Program-made: the position numbers and the translations under genes | Notes under the pieces: generated by a model | The model's database searches: none | The model's input: the letters and a program-made list of their open reading frames with translations, nothing else | Told to the model about the DNA's origin: nothing | Shown here: positions 36,500 to 48,284 of the stretch, piece after piece | How the letters are laid out: the number at the start of each line of letters is the position of its first letter | Position numbering within the stretch: position 1 is the first letter of the stretch | DNA from: Cryphonectria parasitica EP155 | Lineage: Eukaryota > Ascomycota > Sordariomycetes > Diaporthales > Cryphonectriaceae | Reading direction: 5' to 3' | NCBI RefSeq assembly: GCF_011745365.1 | Contig: NW_024468909.1 | Span: 682,001 to 746,000, forward strand | Length of the DNA stretch: 64,000 bases

Positions 36500-39400
36500 T
36501 ACAATGAATTCCTCTCGAAGCTGGGGACATACAATATGTCTATCTGATTCCTGGAGTTCGGCAATCGATAAGTTGTAACAGACCTGGTCGTGAGCTTAGC
36601 AGAAGGCGGGATCACAAGCTTGCCCAGCTTGCAACGATACATCATGCCCATAGCAGCGTATGGCCCTAACGAGATACTAATAGATGCTTGCTTGCATCGT
36701 CTCGAACCAGAAATTCTTGTGCTCCAGGGCGAGGTGTTATCGCTAGCTTTGTAAGTCAAGATTGGTAGCAAAGTCAGCAACGTTTCTATCAAGACTTAGG
36801 TTATGTCGACTTTGTCACGGATAATCAACCAGGGAGGGAGGACTACCTGCGTTTGTACATTGGACAATCAGGCGAAGTCCATTCCGCATAGCTGTCGAAC
36901 ACATCGGGCAGATACGCCGAGCCAACACGGCTCCGCTTCATTATTTCGTCTTGGCTTGTGGACAGGGTCACCGTTTCGCCAACTTTCTACGCTTATGGCC
37001 CATTAATCCCGCGGGTTTGGCCTTGCGTGAGACTCAGGCAACAATCGAGACTGGCGTCGTGCGGAACATTCTCAAGATGATGTTCTGTCGAGTGTTTGAG
37101 TTGTTGCCTGGTGTCCTTTTGACCGAAAATTTCGGACGGCCGTCCGGGCACAAAGAATACGCCAATGTTGGTCTCAACATTCTGCTGCGTCTCCTGCAAG
37201 GGCTCTGGGTGCCTCCTGATCAGCGAGACAAATTTGCTCAACTGCAGAGTAACTAATCAGACTCGGAGAACAGAGAGTGGGTGAAGGTCCGCGCAAAGTG
37301 GCTGTCCCAACAGTCCAAAAATGAGGCACGGAAGCGCCATGCGAGGGTCCTTACTGCAGGAAATTATCGCTCGGTGACTAGGAGTCTGGCCAAGAAGAAC
37401 GGATTCTCTCCGGATTCTATCAAGTCACTGAGTCTCCCAGCACCATTGAGCGCTCCTATCGACTTTGCGTGTGAACTCAGATACATCATGGCCGAAGAAG
37501 TCGGCGACCGGGTGGGCAACAACAAATTCTTAGCCCCAACGGGAAATACTGGTGCACTCATCAGCATTGTGATCGATTCGGACGACGTGGGAGCTGGAAG
37601 GACCGACATTTTAAGTGATCCAAACCGTCTTTAGGCCCTGGAAGGAATGAAATTTACTCGAGCAAACGCGCGTGTATGGACTATTTCTTTCGAGGCATAT
37701 GGGTCAGGACCCTCAAGATTTGAGGCCTTCTCTCCGGGTTCCACTCGTGTCTCAGAAGTAAATCGTCTGGCTATTCTTGGAAGCGCTGCCAGAATCATCA
37801 TCATGTGTGGCTTGCGGTGTAAGATGATATCGTACATGCTATGAAACACAACCTGGTTGGTCCTTTCGTGATAAATCTCAGGGACCACAGTCATCGCGTA
37901 TGGTTCTCCGCAGATCAAATTGAAAAAGCCAGCGGATATCCAGGATCTTCATCAGCCCCAGGATCCTGATCTTGCTTGCTTGATGCTAGATATTGATTCT
38001 TTTAGGCGTATCACAGATGTTTTTGGGCTTGCCAGTGCGGTCACGGGCGTCCAAAGGCTGAATCTCGCTTTTTTCGAGAACACAACATTCTCCGCAGCGA
38101 TCAGATTACGATTGCGGCAGGGACAGGGCCAGAAAAAGCCCATGACAGTGGGCACCTTGGACATACAATTCCGTGAATGGCTTTGGCGTTGTAGTTTTGT
38201 CGCCGATGCCGATATTCGTCGGCTCGAAGATATTGCAGGTTCCCTCACTCGTGGCATCATCTACCTGCCAGTCGCCCTCTCTCACGAGGTCCAAACAGCA
38301 ACTCCGGGACCACCAGCCCGCAAACAATGGAGCCACCCGCTTGTGGCTCACCTTTGCAGAATGACAACGCCTCGGTACCCAAAAAACCCAGAGTTCAAGA
38401 TCCAGAGGCCATTCGCCAAATCAGGGAGCTGTGGGGGCAAGTGCATGAAGAGCACCGTAAACGCATTGAGGGCTTTAGGAGGGCGCGAAACGACCATGCG
38501 TAGGTAGACCAGGAGGTCACCTTTTTCGAAGGCTCGCTGCCTTCTCGTCATGATTATGAGGAAAAGTCGAAAACGTTTCCAGATCTTCTGCCCACAGTTC
38601 CTATAAAACGGGCACTTGATTTAGATCCGGCGCTCTCGGAACGTAGGTCTAAGAAGACCTGCTTGGCCAAGGATATGCAACCTCCAGCAGCTCGTCGTAA
38701 ATATAGTCCAGCTATTGAGCTCACAGCTTACTCCACACCTGCGCATGTTGGCCAATTGTCAAGCCAGCCTACTGAAGCCAGCTAGGAACAAGATCGGATT
38801 TCGCTTGACAGTCATGATAGACATAGTTTGTCACTATTCCCGCAAGATGTGGATACAGCAGCAGAATGCAGTGTCCTGGACCATTCAATCACGAACCTGT
38901 GCGCCCAGGTCTTAGAGGAACACATCTGCAAAGAAGCCACGTTGGCCTGTTCCATAGTGGATGGCCCACGAGAGGAAGTCAAGACTGAGTTCAAGGTTGC
39001 AGATCGTGGACATACAAATGCTGGAAAGGACAGGCAGTTGATGAGTACGCTATTGACGGGCAGCTATACTGCCTCGCCAAGAATGATCGGTAAACACCTC
39101 CCCATCTGCTGGCTTTACGTAGGACATTACGTGAACTTCCCAATACCCAAACACTCAACATTAAGCAGCAACACACATCGTGGTTTGGTGTTTGCGTGCG
39201 GGCCGAACTTTCAGAACCAGATACACTCCATCCTTATCGAATACTGGGCAACTTTGAGGGGTACGAGCCGAGCGACCCAGCTCTTCGCTTGGCAATTCAG
39301 TACCGCTTAGAAAGAGAGAATGACAGAGCGGGGTCGTCGTGGCAGTGGGCGTTGAAGAAAGCTTCACGCGAAGCCCTGTCCCGGCTGAACTCGCTTGTCG

Positions 39401-39504
39401 ATGGATTGGAAGCCGTACCGAAGGAGATCATTCGAACGACGCCCCGAAGGTGGTGGCAAAAATGGGAGAAGAACATGACTACTGCCTGTTACAATCAATG
39501 AATA
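36500..39504 (+). pseudogene. large decayed protein gene with stops and frameshifts
   Basis: A chain of protein-like plus-strand segments is broken many times. In order: a block around 36590-36755 (LPSLQRYIMPIAAYGPNEIL), 36811-36895 (DNQPGREDYLRLYIGQSGE), 36930-37253 (RVFELLPGVLLTENFG), a TAA at 37254-37256 that breaks one frame, 37257-37631, a TAG at 37632-37634 in the same frame, then 37635-37840 (GSGPSRFEAFSPGSTRVSEV). Frameshifts follow near 37842, 37930 and 38350, with more stops near 38505 and 38783. The last block, 39196-39501, contains PHPYRILGNFEGYEPSD-like sequence and ends with TTPRRWWQKWEK. The LRLYIGQS block recalls the YIG part of GIY-YIG nuclease-like domains, but this is weak. 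Neighbouring blocks look continuous at the protein level, so this is one old gene rather than several small ones. I do not recognise the family with confidence. Confidence 0.6.
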
Positions 39505-39857
39505 CACCGTAATCAAGTACTGTATCTTGGTAGTAGAAAACGTCAGGGTTAAATTATCTGGAACCCGGTCGCGATAGGAGCAGCGCAACAAACGAATATC
39601 CTATTTTAATATTACAATTTCGCCCACGAGATCGCGTCCAGTCAGCTTTCGACTCTAGACCCACCGGGGATTGATGAATATTTGCATTTTTGACACATAT
39701 ACAACAATTAATAAGCTGGGTCGTTCAGGACAACTGTATAGGCCAATAATCGTGAGAAGGAATGACAAGCGAACATTGAAGTCTACGGGAAAATGCCACT
39801 CTCTTACCAGGGATTAGGTCTATGAGTGTTATTTTGGGGAGTATATTATTAATTGAT
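39505..39857. other. short AT-rich spacer
   Basis: 353 bp between the decayed gene and the tRNA. It is AT-rich near 39660-39715 and 39840-39855. Nothing else is seen. Confidence 0.5.
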
Positions 39858-39970
39858 GGTACCTTGGCCGAGCGGTCTAAGGCGTCTGAGTCAAGAGAAT
39901 ATCTTGTCCGCATTTATGTGGATTTCATCTGATCTCGAAAGAGGCGGGAGTTCGAATCTCCCAGGTACCA
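39858..39970 (+). tRNA. tRNA-Leu (anticodon CAA), intron-containing
   Basis: The acceptor stem GGTACCT at 39858-39864 pairs with AGGTACC at 39963-39969, with discriminator A at 39970. The A box TGGCCGAGCGG is at 39865-39875. The T arm is GGGAG/CTCCC with loop TTCGAAT at 39946-39962, and the B box GTTCGAATC at 39950-39958. The anticodon CAA is at 39892-39894. An intron follows the anticodon, with CAAGA pairing to TCTTG at 39902-39906, as in yeast tRNA-Leu(CAA) precursors. The long variable arm (CTC GAAA GAG) is typical of class II tRNA-Leu. The anticodon stem TCTGA at 39885-39889 and 39928-39932 pairs with one U-U mismatch. It reads UUG codons. Confidence 0.88.
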
Positions 39971-39974
39971 TTTT
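39971..39974 (+). terminator. Pol III terminator of tRNA-Leu
   Basis: A T4 run directly follows the discriminator base; a longer T7 run follows at 39980-39986. Confidence 0.7.
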
Positions 39975-41515
39975 CAACTTTTTTTGTTCTGGTTTTTGCA
40001 CGTTCATCAATCGAGTTATTTTTCTCCTTGTACTTTTATACTTTTTGCCCCTTTCCCCTTTCTCTGAAATCCTGGGTACGGTTGCCGGTACATGCCATAG
40101 CCCGGCTTGTCCATACTATGGGATAACGAGCTCTTAGCTGAATGTGAGATACAGGCATCTCCTTGTAAAGTGTACTTTTCGCTGTCAGGACATTTCGACC
40201 ATAAAATTTCGGAACGTCACCCTCCCGATGGTCCGTCCGTCTTAATACCCCGGTGTGGAGGTCCAGAGTACTACATGTTATAGCATGTCTTAAGAACAGC
40301 GTATAATGCCGTGACTGTACGGCATATCTGCTAAGTTTCTTACAGCTATATATTCTCCGAATCTCTAATAATATCACATCTCAAGTGCTAATCGCTGGGC
40401 AGGCTGGGCACATATCCTGCCTAGCAATCTCTCTCATTCGCCGCTGTCTTATTGTCAGTCGAGCTTGAGCTCCAGACATTCGAACGAAATTGCAATTTCT
40501 GGCAGCTATCAACTCATCAATAGCGCCCAGCTGTGCCCACAACGCTCCACCCCTCAGCTGGCATCAGCCTGAGGAATTAGTTGAATTGCTGCCATGTGGC
40601 TTGCCCTAAAAGCAGTGGCTGAGCGGCTAGCTGAAAGACCCGCTTCGACAGGGGCCCTCGCTCTGTTGTTGCAGGCCTCGGGATCACTACCCAAACCCCC
40701 TTATTGACTGCCAAATGATCTGTACAGCCCTACAAAAGGTTGGTGCATGGAGTATTTCGATCTCGCAAAAGTTTCGATCCACAAGCAAGTCGACGAGTAC
40801 TTGTTTTGTGATAATCATGTTGAAGTGGTTAGATGTCACATCTTATCGTCGTTGAGATCTTGAAAAGTGATGTGCGGACCAATCAACTATTTTGACTCGG
40901 TGGCATGCCTGTAAGTAATTTCCACCTCCTGAATATAGATCGCTCCACAGCCTTATCACGGCTTAGCTTGGACAAGATCCTTTCCGGATACACCGTAGTT
41001 CCGACGACCAAGAGCCCAAATATGGTATGGGGTATAGTTGGATATCATGAACTTGACTACTCGAAGGACGTGAAAAGTTCGTGAGATCATCAAGACCCCC
41101 CTCGAAGCTCCCAGGCTCCCCCTTCTTGTGTACTGAGTATCCACAGCTGGCCAGCCACAAAGTAGAGAAAGCCTATCAGGTCAAGCCGTGGCCAGATGTG
41201 ATTCACGCAAAGAGACAGACTATAAAGTATATGTAGGAGCATCGTGTACTTTGTGTGAGCCCTGATACTACTTACGTCTCTGGTCCTCCTGCTGTCCGAC
41301 CTTTTTGGGGGTATTTGGTTATCCTTTCTTTCCGGATCCCAACTACGTGCTCTGTCCGAGCGTCCTGTTAATCATTTGGGCTTCACTGTCCCGTCCGTTC
41401 GTTCATTGTACTCACTGCCAACCAAATCAGGCGTGATCAAAACTTCCTTAATCCCCCCCCCCCCCCTCTCTTTTTCCTGCCTTTTCCCAACTCTTCTGGT
41501 CAGGCGTATACGACC
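39975..41515. other. intergenic region upstream of the Ser/Thr-rich protein gene
   Basis: About 1.5 kb without a gene. A C14 run at 41453-41466, followed by a CT-rich block to ~41503, lies just upstream of the ATG at 41516 and probably marks the core promoter or transcription start region. Confidence 0.5.
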
Positions 41516-43735
41516 ATGATGAGATATACTCTTTTTTCGTGTCTTTCAGCCTTGAGCTGGGGCATCGTCTCTGCTCAAGACGTGACTTGCACGAACCCGA
41601 CGGTGAATGTTTTGACGAATCCCTCGTGGGAAGATGGGACCGCCGGCTGGAATTACTATATTAGCACCGCAACGACAACCAATGCTTATGCCGATGACGG
41701 CTCCTACTCCCTGTTCGTATCTTATATCTATTCCCCTTCTCTTTTCTCCTGTCTCTGTCTTGGTCTATGTGGCCTTTTTCTCCTCGTTTATATCACATCA
41801 ACAGGCTCAAGCTGACGTTGAGAACCAGCCTCGCCGGGTCCGTTACGACGGCTGGCGAATTTACTCAGTCACTGAGTAACCTTCAAACGGGAGTGACATA
41901 TACATTCTCAATCGACGTCAACGGAGTGATAAACCCGTCCTACTCTATCTCGGAAACGTGCATAATATACCTATTCCATGACACCCTCACGACGACAAAC
42001 CTGATCACCTACTCTTCAAAGGTCTTCACCAAGACCACGACTGGTTGGACGACTTTATCTGGCACATATGCACCAACTAGCAGCACCTTGTTGTTTGGTG
42101 TGTACTATTCGTGCAGTCCGTACCACAGCACAGTTCTCTTCAACCTTTACTTTGACAATGCCATTGCATCAGGTAAGTCCCAATGATCATCCTTTTGTAT
42201 CTTGTTTCCTGTCCCCGTCCTTCACAATAAGAGAAGATCTCGTGGGCAGCGAAGACGCCATGTTGCTGGTCGAGTCTTAACTAAATGCCTTGAATGATCT
42301 AGCTCCGACCCAGGTCTGCACCACGACCTACCCGTCATCAACGGCGTCGTCTACCACTTCGTCCGCCACTGATTCGGCGACAAGCTCCTCGTCTAGCAGC
42401 TCTTCCGATGATACCTCGTCTATCACTTCGATGGCCAGCAGCTCGACCGACGTGCCATCAACAACCACCTCATCGTCCAGCAGCTCGTCTGATTTTGTCT
42501 CAGCCTCTGCGACTTCGACTGCTTCAACTACATCCAGCTCGACTGACCTGCCCTCGTCGACTTCATCGTCGTCTAGCAGCTCGTCTGATATTGCCTCAAC
42601 CTCCAGCTCGACCGATCTGCCCTCGTCGACTTCATCGTCGTCTAGCAGCTCGTCTGATATTGCCTCAACCTCCAGCTCGACCGATCTGCCCTCGTCGACT
42701 TCATCATCATCTAGCAGCTCGTCTGATGTTGCCTCAACCTCTACGACTTCGACTGCTTCAACCACATCCAGCTCGACTGATCTGCCCTCATCGACTTCGT
42801 CATCGTCTAGCAGCTCATCCGATGTTGCCTCAACTTCTACGACTTCGACCGTTTCAACCACCTCCAGCTCGACTGATCTGCCTTCAGCGACCTCATCATC
42901 TACCAGCTCAACCGAGTCTTCTTCTTCGTCCTCTTCAAGCCTGAGCACCGTGGCTTCCTCTTCAGCAACCCCTGACGCTACATCGAGCTCGGCATCGACG
43001 TCAGCCTCTTCGACGACCTCAGATGTGTCCAGCACGCAGACATCATCATCGTCGTCATCGTCTGATTCCACGAGCAGCAGCAGCAGCAGCAGCACCCTGA
43101 GCACAGCCCAATCTTCTTCCTCCACGGTGCCATCCGTAATTGCCACCAGCACCCCGTCCCCACTGCCCACTGCCCTGAACACGACCTCGTCCTTGCCTAC
43201 AGCCCTGTCCACCCGCCCGGTGTCCACCCTCTCCTCCAGTACCCCAGCAGCCATCAACGCAACCACATCGCTGCCCCTGAGCACCCCAACCTCGATCGCC
43301 ACGGTCCCGGCGCTCAACTCGACCATCACCCCCGCAGCGGGCAACGCAACCATCCCCTTCCCCACGTCGACGCCCACGAGCGGCCTCGTGCACCGCAACT
43401 CATCCACCACCGTTGGCTTCCCCTCGCCGACGCTGAGCACGCGGCCTAGCGTGTCGGCCTCTGCGCACGTCAACGGGACCATTCCCACAGGTCACTCGGG
43501 TCACCCCAGCGGGACCATTCCCACAGGTCACCCAGGCCACCCCAGCGGTGGTGCCAGCGGGGGCAGCGGCAGCTCGACCCGTCCCACCGGAAAGCCGGGC
43601 AGCGGCAGCGGCTTCTCGGTGCTGCCCTCGGCGTCTGGAACGGGGAGGGTGCCCCCCCACGCGGGTACCCAGACAGGTGGTGCACCAGTCCCGACCGTGT
43701 CCAAGAAGCCTTGCCACCGGAAGCCAGCTGCATAG
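41516..43735 (+). CDS. secreted Ser/Thr-rich repeat protein, adhesin-like
   Basis: Three exons, about 665 aa. Exon 1 starts at 41516 and ends at 41712 or 41716; exon 2 starts at 41805 or 41812 and ends at 42172; exon 3 is 42303-43735. Both splice options for intron 1 keep frame. Residues 1-20 form a signal peptide (MMRYTLFSCLSALSWGIVSA). The next ~165 residues look like a CenC/CBM4_9-type beta-sandwich (LTNPSWEDGTAGWNYY, YTFSIDVNG, FTKTTTGWTTLSGTYAPTS, FNLYFDNA), a fold that often binds carbohydrate. Exon 3 encodes a very long Ser/Thr-rich region with tandem repeats, then a Pro/Gly/His segment (TGHPGHPSGG) and a basic end (KKPCHRKPAA). There is no hydrophobic C-terminal tail, so a GPI anchor is unlikely. 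It is likely heavily O-glycosylated and wall-associated or secreted. Confidence 0.8.
42535..42930 (+). repeat. coding minisatellite, 69- and 96-bp units
   Basis: In-frame tandem repeats start at 42535, 42604, 42673, 42769 and 42865 (spacings 69, 69, 96 and 96 bp). The 23-residue unit reads SSTDLPSSTSSSSSSSSDIA plus a short end. The 96-bp units carry an extra 27 bp encoding a Thr/Ser block. Copies are nearly identical at the DNA level, indicating recent expansion. Confidence 0.9.
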
Positions 43736-46272
43736 TGGTGATGAGGATGCAGCTTCTTTTCTTCGTCTTCTTTTTTCCTTATTTTGATAGAGAAAATAAG
43801 AAGGGCGTTCAATGCCATTGAGATGATTCGACGGAGTTTTGAGGAGGAACATTTAAAAAAAAAGAAGGTCAAAACAGATTTTAAGATCTGAAGCGCTTCT
43901 AATGATAATTTTGTAATCTAAAGTTACCAAGCGTCTCTCGAAGTGTGGATGGTCAAGGCTGTAGACACAACAGAGATATACTTCTGCCGTTCACTTTGCT
44001 TAGAAAGAATTGTAACAAAGCTTGTGTATTTCTATTCTCATTCATTGAGTGACTAGACCAGGCCGAGTATGGCAAGTCTGATGTCCTGCCTGTTCCCTGT
44101 TCCGCAAAATCTCTTGCCGTCTGAAAGTCCTCAGCTTTGACTGCAAGCGATCTTTTTGTTCTCAAGGTCTATCCCAGAACTGTCTGGCCCCGGGAATGCA
44201 GCAACTCTCCCAATTCAAAGGAAAACTTTCACCTACATTTCATTCCCATAGAAAAGAAAGAAAAAAGAGAGAAGAAAAAAAAGTCACGTCTCCTGGCCAA
44301 GGATTCGTTGGTATTAGCCGCTCGCTCTCGGATCCCTGGGACCAAATCCCCGCAGAAGATAATTTTAAAATTCGGATAGAGTTTGCCATTAAGATCAATG
44401 CTAAGGCCTGGCTGGACTACCTGCGCAGTCCAGTTCGAGGGCTATCAGACTGTCACAACATTCCCCTCCCGTTCAATGCTCTCCCACCACTCTCACAATG
44501 GTGAGTCACTCGCTGGACGAGGAGGGGGAGGAGTCGGAGTCGGTGACAACCAACATGGCCCCTCTCTTGGGCCGTCGTTGGATCTCTTGAAGGCGCCACG
44601 TGCGACGAGAAGAAGCAAATGTAGTAGTGCCCATTTCTACCCCTCCCCCCACTTGCAGAAGTGAGACTGACCGACTGTTTCGTCGTCACAACGCGTCTAA
44701 CCTTCTCTCCCCTAAGACGTGACCGGCCGTCGAGAACTCAGCAGCAGCGAGAGTGGAGCCTCGGCAATTCTCTGTGCATATCCTGGGGAAAACACATTGC
44801 GTACAAAAAGGAGAGAAAAAAAGGAAAGAAGAACAAAAGGCCATACGGCCGACTTTTTGCTGCAGAAAGGTGGTTTGACAGGGATTGGGAAAGAGAGGCG
44901 GGGGCGGGGAAGGGTTGGATGAAACTTCCTTGGATGTTGCGTGAACGGTTAGACCCAAGAGGTTGTTGACCTGCAGCCAAGTGGGACTGAGAACAGCTGT
45001 ACAAAAAGAAGAAGAAAAGAAAACAAAACCAGCGCCCAAAAAGAGAAAAGACAAAACTCCCCTCACCCCACTGTCACGCGCTGGAGTGGTTCTTAAACGC
45101 GTCAAGCCCCAGCCCCGTTCGTCCGCCTCGGCGGAACGTCACCGACGGCGAGGCTTCCTAGGCGCCAGAGGCGAGCCGAAAATTCATGCACAAGTGAGTG
45201 GGCTGGAAGAGAAAAAAAAATTCCCGACTCGCCATGTGATGTTCGAGAGGAAACGATGACGACGCACATGCACACACATAAGTAACTGTTTTGAGCAGAG
45301 GAGGAGAGGGGCGAGGGAGGAGCTGAGGCTCTTTGTGCATGTCCGGCTGCAGCACAAAAGACATGTCGTGTCAACAACATCATCACTGACTGTCAGCAAC
45401 ACAGCTGCGACAAGATCCCTCGGCCGTTGTCGACCCGTCAGCGGCCATACCAACGGCTACCTTTCCCCCCCTTCCTCTCTCTCTTTCTCCAGGTTTGCGG
45501 GGCTTCTTCCATTGGGCCAGAATGCATGTCCCTCTGGCCCCCCTGGCCACAGACCAACATGGGATTTCAAAACGTGATCGAAATCCTGTGGGAACCCGGG
45601 CTTGGGTCGTCAGCATCGAGATCAAATTGCTGGGGAGGGGGAAAGAGGCCTAGCACATAACCGCTCGTCGTCTTCCAGCTGGTGCCGATGACCGGCAGTC
45701 CAGGCGCCTATTCTTAACGACAGACTTCGGCCCTCTTAGATATGGGGCGTTGTTCTTTCTTCTTCCTTTCTGTTCCCTAGACCAAGAAACATGTTGCGAG
45801 ATGCAAAAGATAGCCTGCGAGCAAATCAAAGAACGGGTCTTCCCTTTTTTCTTTTCTTCTTCCTTGCTGGACCTTCTCTACCGCGTGTGTCGCCGTGCGC
45901 TGTGCTCCACCAGCCCCTCCTTAGGCCCTCAGCTAGGCCTGAGTGATGATGATTCCGCGACGATGTAGTGGTCGACACGAGAGGAAGAAGATGTAGCGAG
46001 ATGTACGAGAAGGGAGGAGGGGAAGAGTCTTTCGTCCGAGGTTCCTAATTACAACAATCAGACCCAGACGTTGTCTCTGGAAAGAACCTTGTTTGATATC
46101 CCTGAGGACCTCACAGAATCATTTCAAGCCAATGAAAGTTCACATATCGAAGAATTCGTCCCGGAATGGGAAAGTCAACTTACTGGGTCTGACAGGGTGG
46201 GGAGGGGGGGGGGCCGCTTCTGTTTCTTCGTCTCCATCTTCATGCGTGACGAATGACTGACCAAGGTAGTAG

Positions 46273-46302
46273 CACTATGGTCTACATGTATGTAGTATAG
46301 TG
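46273..46302. repeat. 30-nt imperfect hairpin
   Basis: Nested inverted repeats: outer arms CACTAT/ATAGTG, inner arms CTACAT/ATGTAG around a GT loop, with a small asymmetric bulge. It belongs to the ACTAT-type hairpin group in gene-free DNA of this window. Confidence 0.6.
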
Positions 46303-47013
46303 ACGTTTGGGAGAGGGGTAATAACTCTGTAACTGATTGTAGTAAATATAGCACGGCATGTCGGGGGTTTCAGAACTTCGCAGAGAAAGCATATTTGTCG
46401 CCACAACCAAATCCGGCCATGCATAACACCCCGCGTCGGGCCATGATAACGGCGCATCGACTATGGCAGATGGCAGACGGGCCGCGTAATAAAGGCCTGT
46501 TCGCCAGGGTAGCTTCGGGGTATGGGACAGCCCGCTGCTAGGTCGGCGTATGATGTTGATTGTGATCAGAACTCGGAAACGCCGCAGCAGCAGCAAGCTG
46601 AACTCCACACACGGAGACGGCATCCCAAGTTGCATTGCGGCGGCGTGATTGACAAAGCGGCGGGCGACTGGGAAGCCTCCGAAAAGTTCTGCTCTTCTCT
46701 CGACTAGACCCATCGTGAGAAAAGAGGGGGAGAGAAATCCTGCGAGAATTTTTTTTCTTTCTTTCTTCTTCAACCTCGCATTAGGACCCAAGAGTCCTTG
46801 TCTCACACCGCGATTCTAGAAGAGAAAAGATGCAGCATGGCGCTGCATGCATATAGACCAGCGTCCGACGCTGTCGACCAGGCGAGAACAAGACGTGATG
46901 CGAAGAAGGGTAGCAACGCTGACAGCCACCTTCATGTACGTGAACCTTTAGTGAGACGCCTCTCTTAGGGTGCGCAGGCAAGCCGCCATGTCAGCTTGGC
47001 CGTGTCTCAAGGC

Positions 47014-47016
<3 letters not shown>

Positions 47017-47045
<29 letters not shown>
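47017..47045 (+). repeat. (GA)n microsatellite
   Basis: About 14 uninterrupted GA dinucleotides in gene-free DNA. Confidence 0.9.
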
Positions 47046-47047
<2 letters not shown>

Positions 47048-48235
47048 GGCAATTGGCGTATCAGGAGCCGACGTGCCTTCTTCGCTGCTGTCTGTCGAGG
47101 CACCCGCAATGCAGAGGACGAGAGGTGCGACGTGGTGCGACACAGAAATGCCCGTGATCCGATCTGACGATCACGATCATGGGTGGCGGCGAGGATATTT
47201 TATTTTCATTTTCAATCTGAGCAGGCCCTCCTCTTTCCCTAATGGTTTATCTTTTTCCTTTTCTCTTTTGTCTTTCTCTTCCCTGCAAGACCAAGGCCGG
47301 GCGTCGAGCATGTGGGGTAGAGAAGGAGATGCAGGATTTCGAATACTTGGCCCCTCCATCGAAAGCAAAAAGAAGCCAGAGAGGAAGGGTGGCCGGTTTG
47401 CGACAGGGATCCAGAAGCGTGTGTGTGTGTGTGCGTGGGCATGTGTGTGAGTGTGTTATTATGGGTGCATATGTTCCCAGCAGGGATTGAGCACACCACA
47501 GCATGCGCAGGTGGGGCGGGTTCACCAATTTCGAACAGCCGCCATCGCCGCGTCTTTGGGCGACGGTCCACACAGCAACAATCCGGGGGGTCCAATCCTG
47601 CGATCATCCCTTTGGGATGCACGGACCTGCAGAGAGCTCGATACTACCTACTACCGCAGATAAGGCAGTTGATATGACCCTCATGACATCGAGGTAGGGT
47701 TCGCACAATGCCTCGACCTGCAGCAAGCTCCAATGTTTCTGGATTTGAACGTTGGCTGACCAATGCACAACAGCACGTTTTCTTGTGCCCTGCTGATCAC
47801 AAGACATGACGACGAGGCTCCAAGTGGCTGACTCGCCCGATTGAGGATCACGCACGCCTTACTATAGTAGAAAGTCGGTTTTGCTATGGAGTACGTCTCC
47901 ATTCTCAAAGGAGGGGCCTCCTCCTCTTCCTCATCCCGCTGATAAGAATGACTTTCTGGCCTGCAGATGGGCACCAATGCCTGCTAGCCTGCGTTCAAAC
48001 GGCATCTGAGATAGAGCCCGGCATCCTTGATCCGGAAGCCCTGTGTCACTTCACGACACACCCTAGCACGTTCTTGTATGTACGTTAGTACCATAGTATG
48101 CAAGCACTTTGGAGAGTGTGGTGCGTGTTCAAGATGCATGTGCTATTGGCTCCTCGGGAAAAAAGGAGAAGATAGATCTGCGCACCTGCGAGGCTGAGGT
48201 AGATACACAGCATTGGCCCCCCTTCGTCCTCCATC

Positions 48236-48284
48236 TTTTTTTCTTTTATTTTTTATTTATTTTTTATTTTTTATTTTTTATTTT
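48236..48284 (+). repeat. T-rich TTTTTTA array
   Basis: A roughly 49-nt T/A array built of TTTTTTA-like units. Confidence 0.85.

Noticed and set aside
42328..43488. 386-codon minus-strand ORF
   Set aside because: It is the antisense of the Ser/Thr-rich repeat region, where codon bias keeps the opposite frame open. Val/Glu/Asp-rich repeats mirror the Ser/Thr repeats.
46282..46806. 174-codon minus-strand ORF
   Set aside because: Open by chance; no domain or signal, and it overlaps a hairpin and gene-free DNA.
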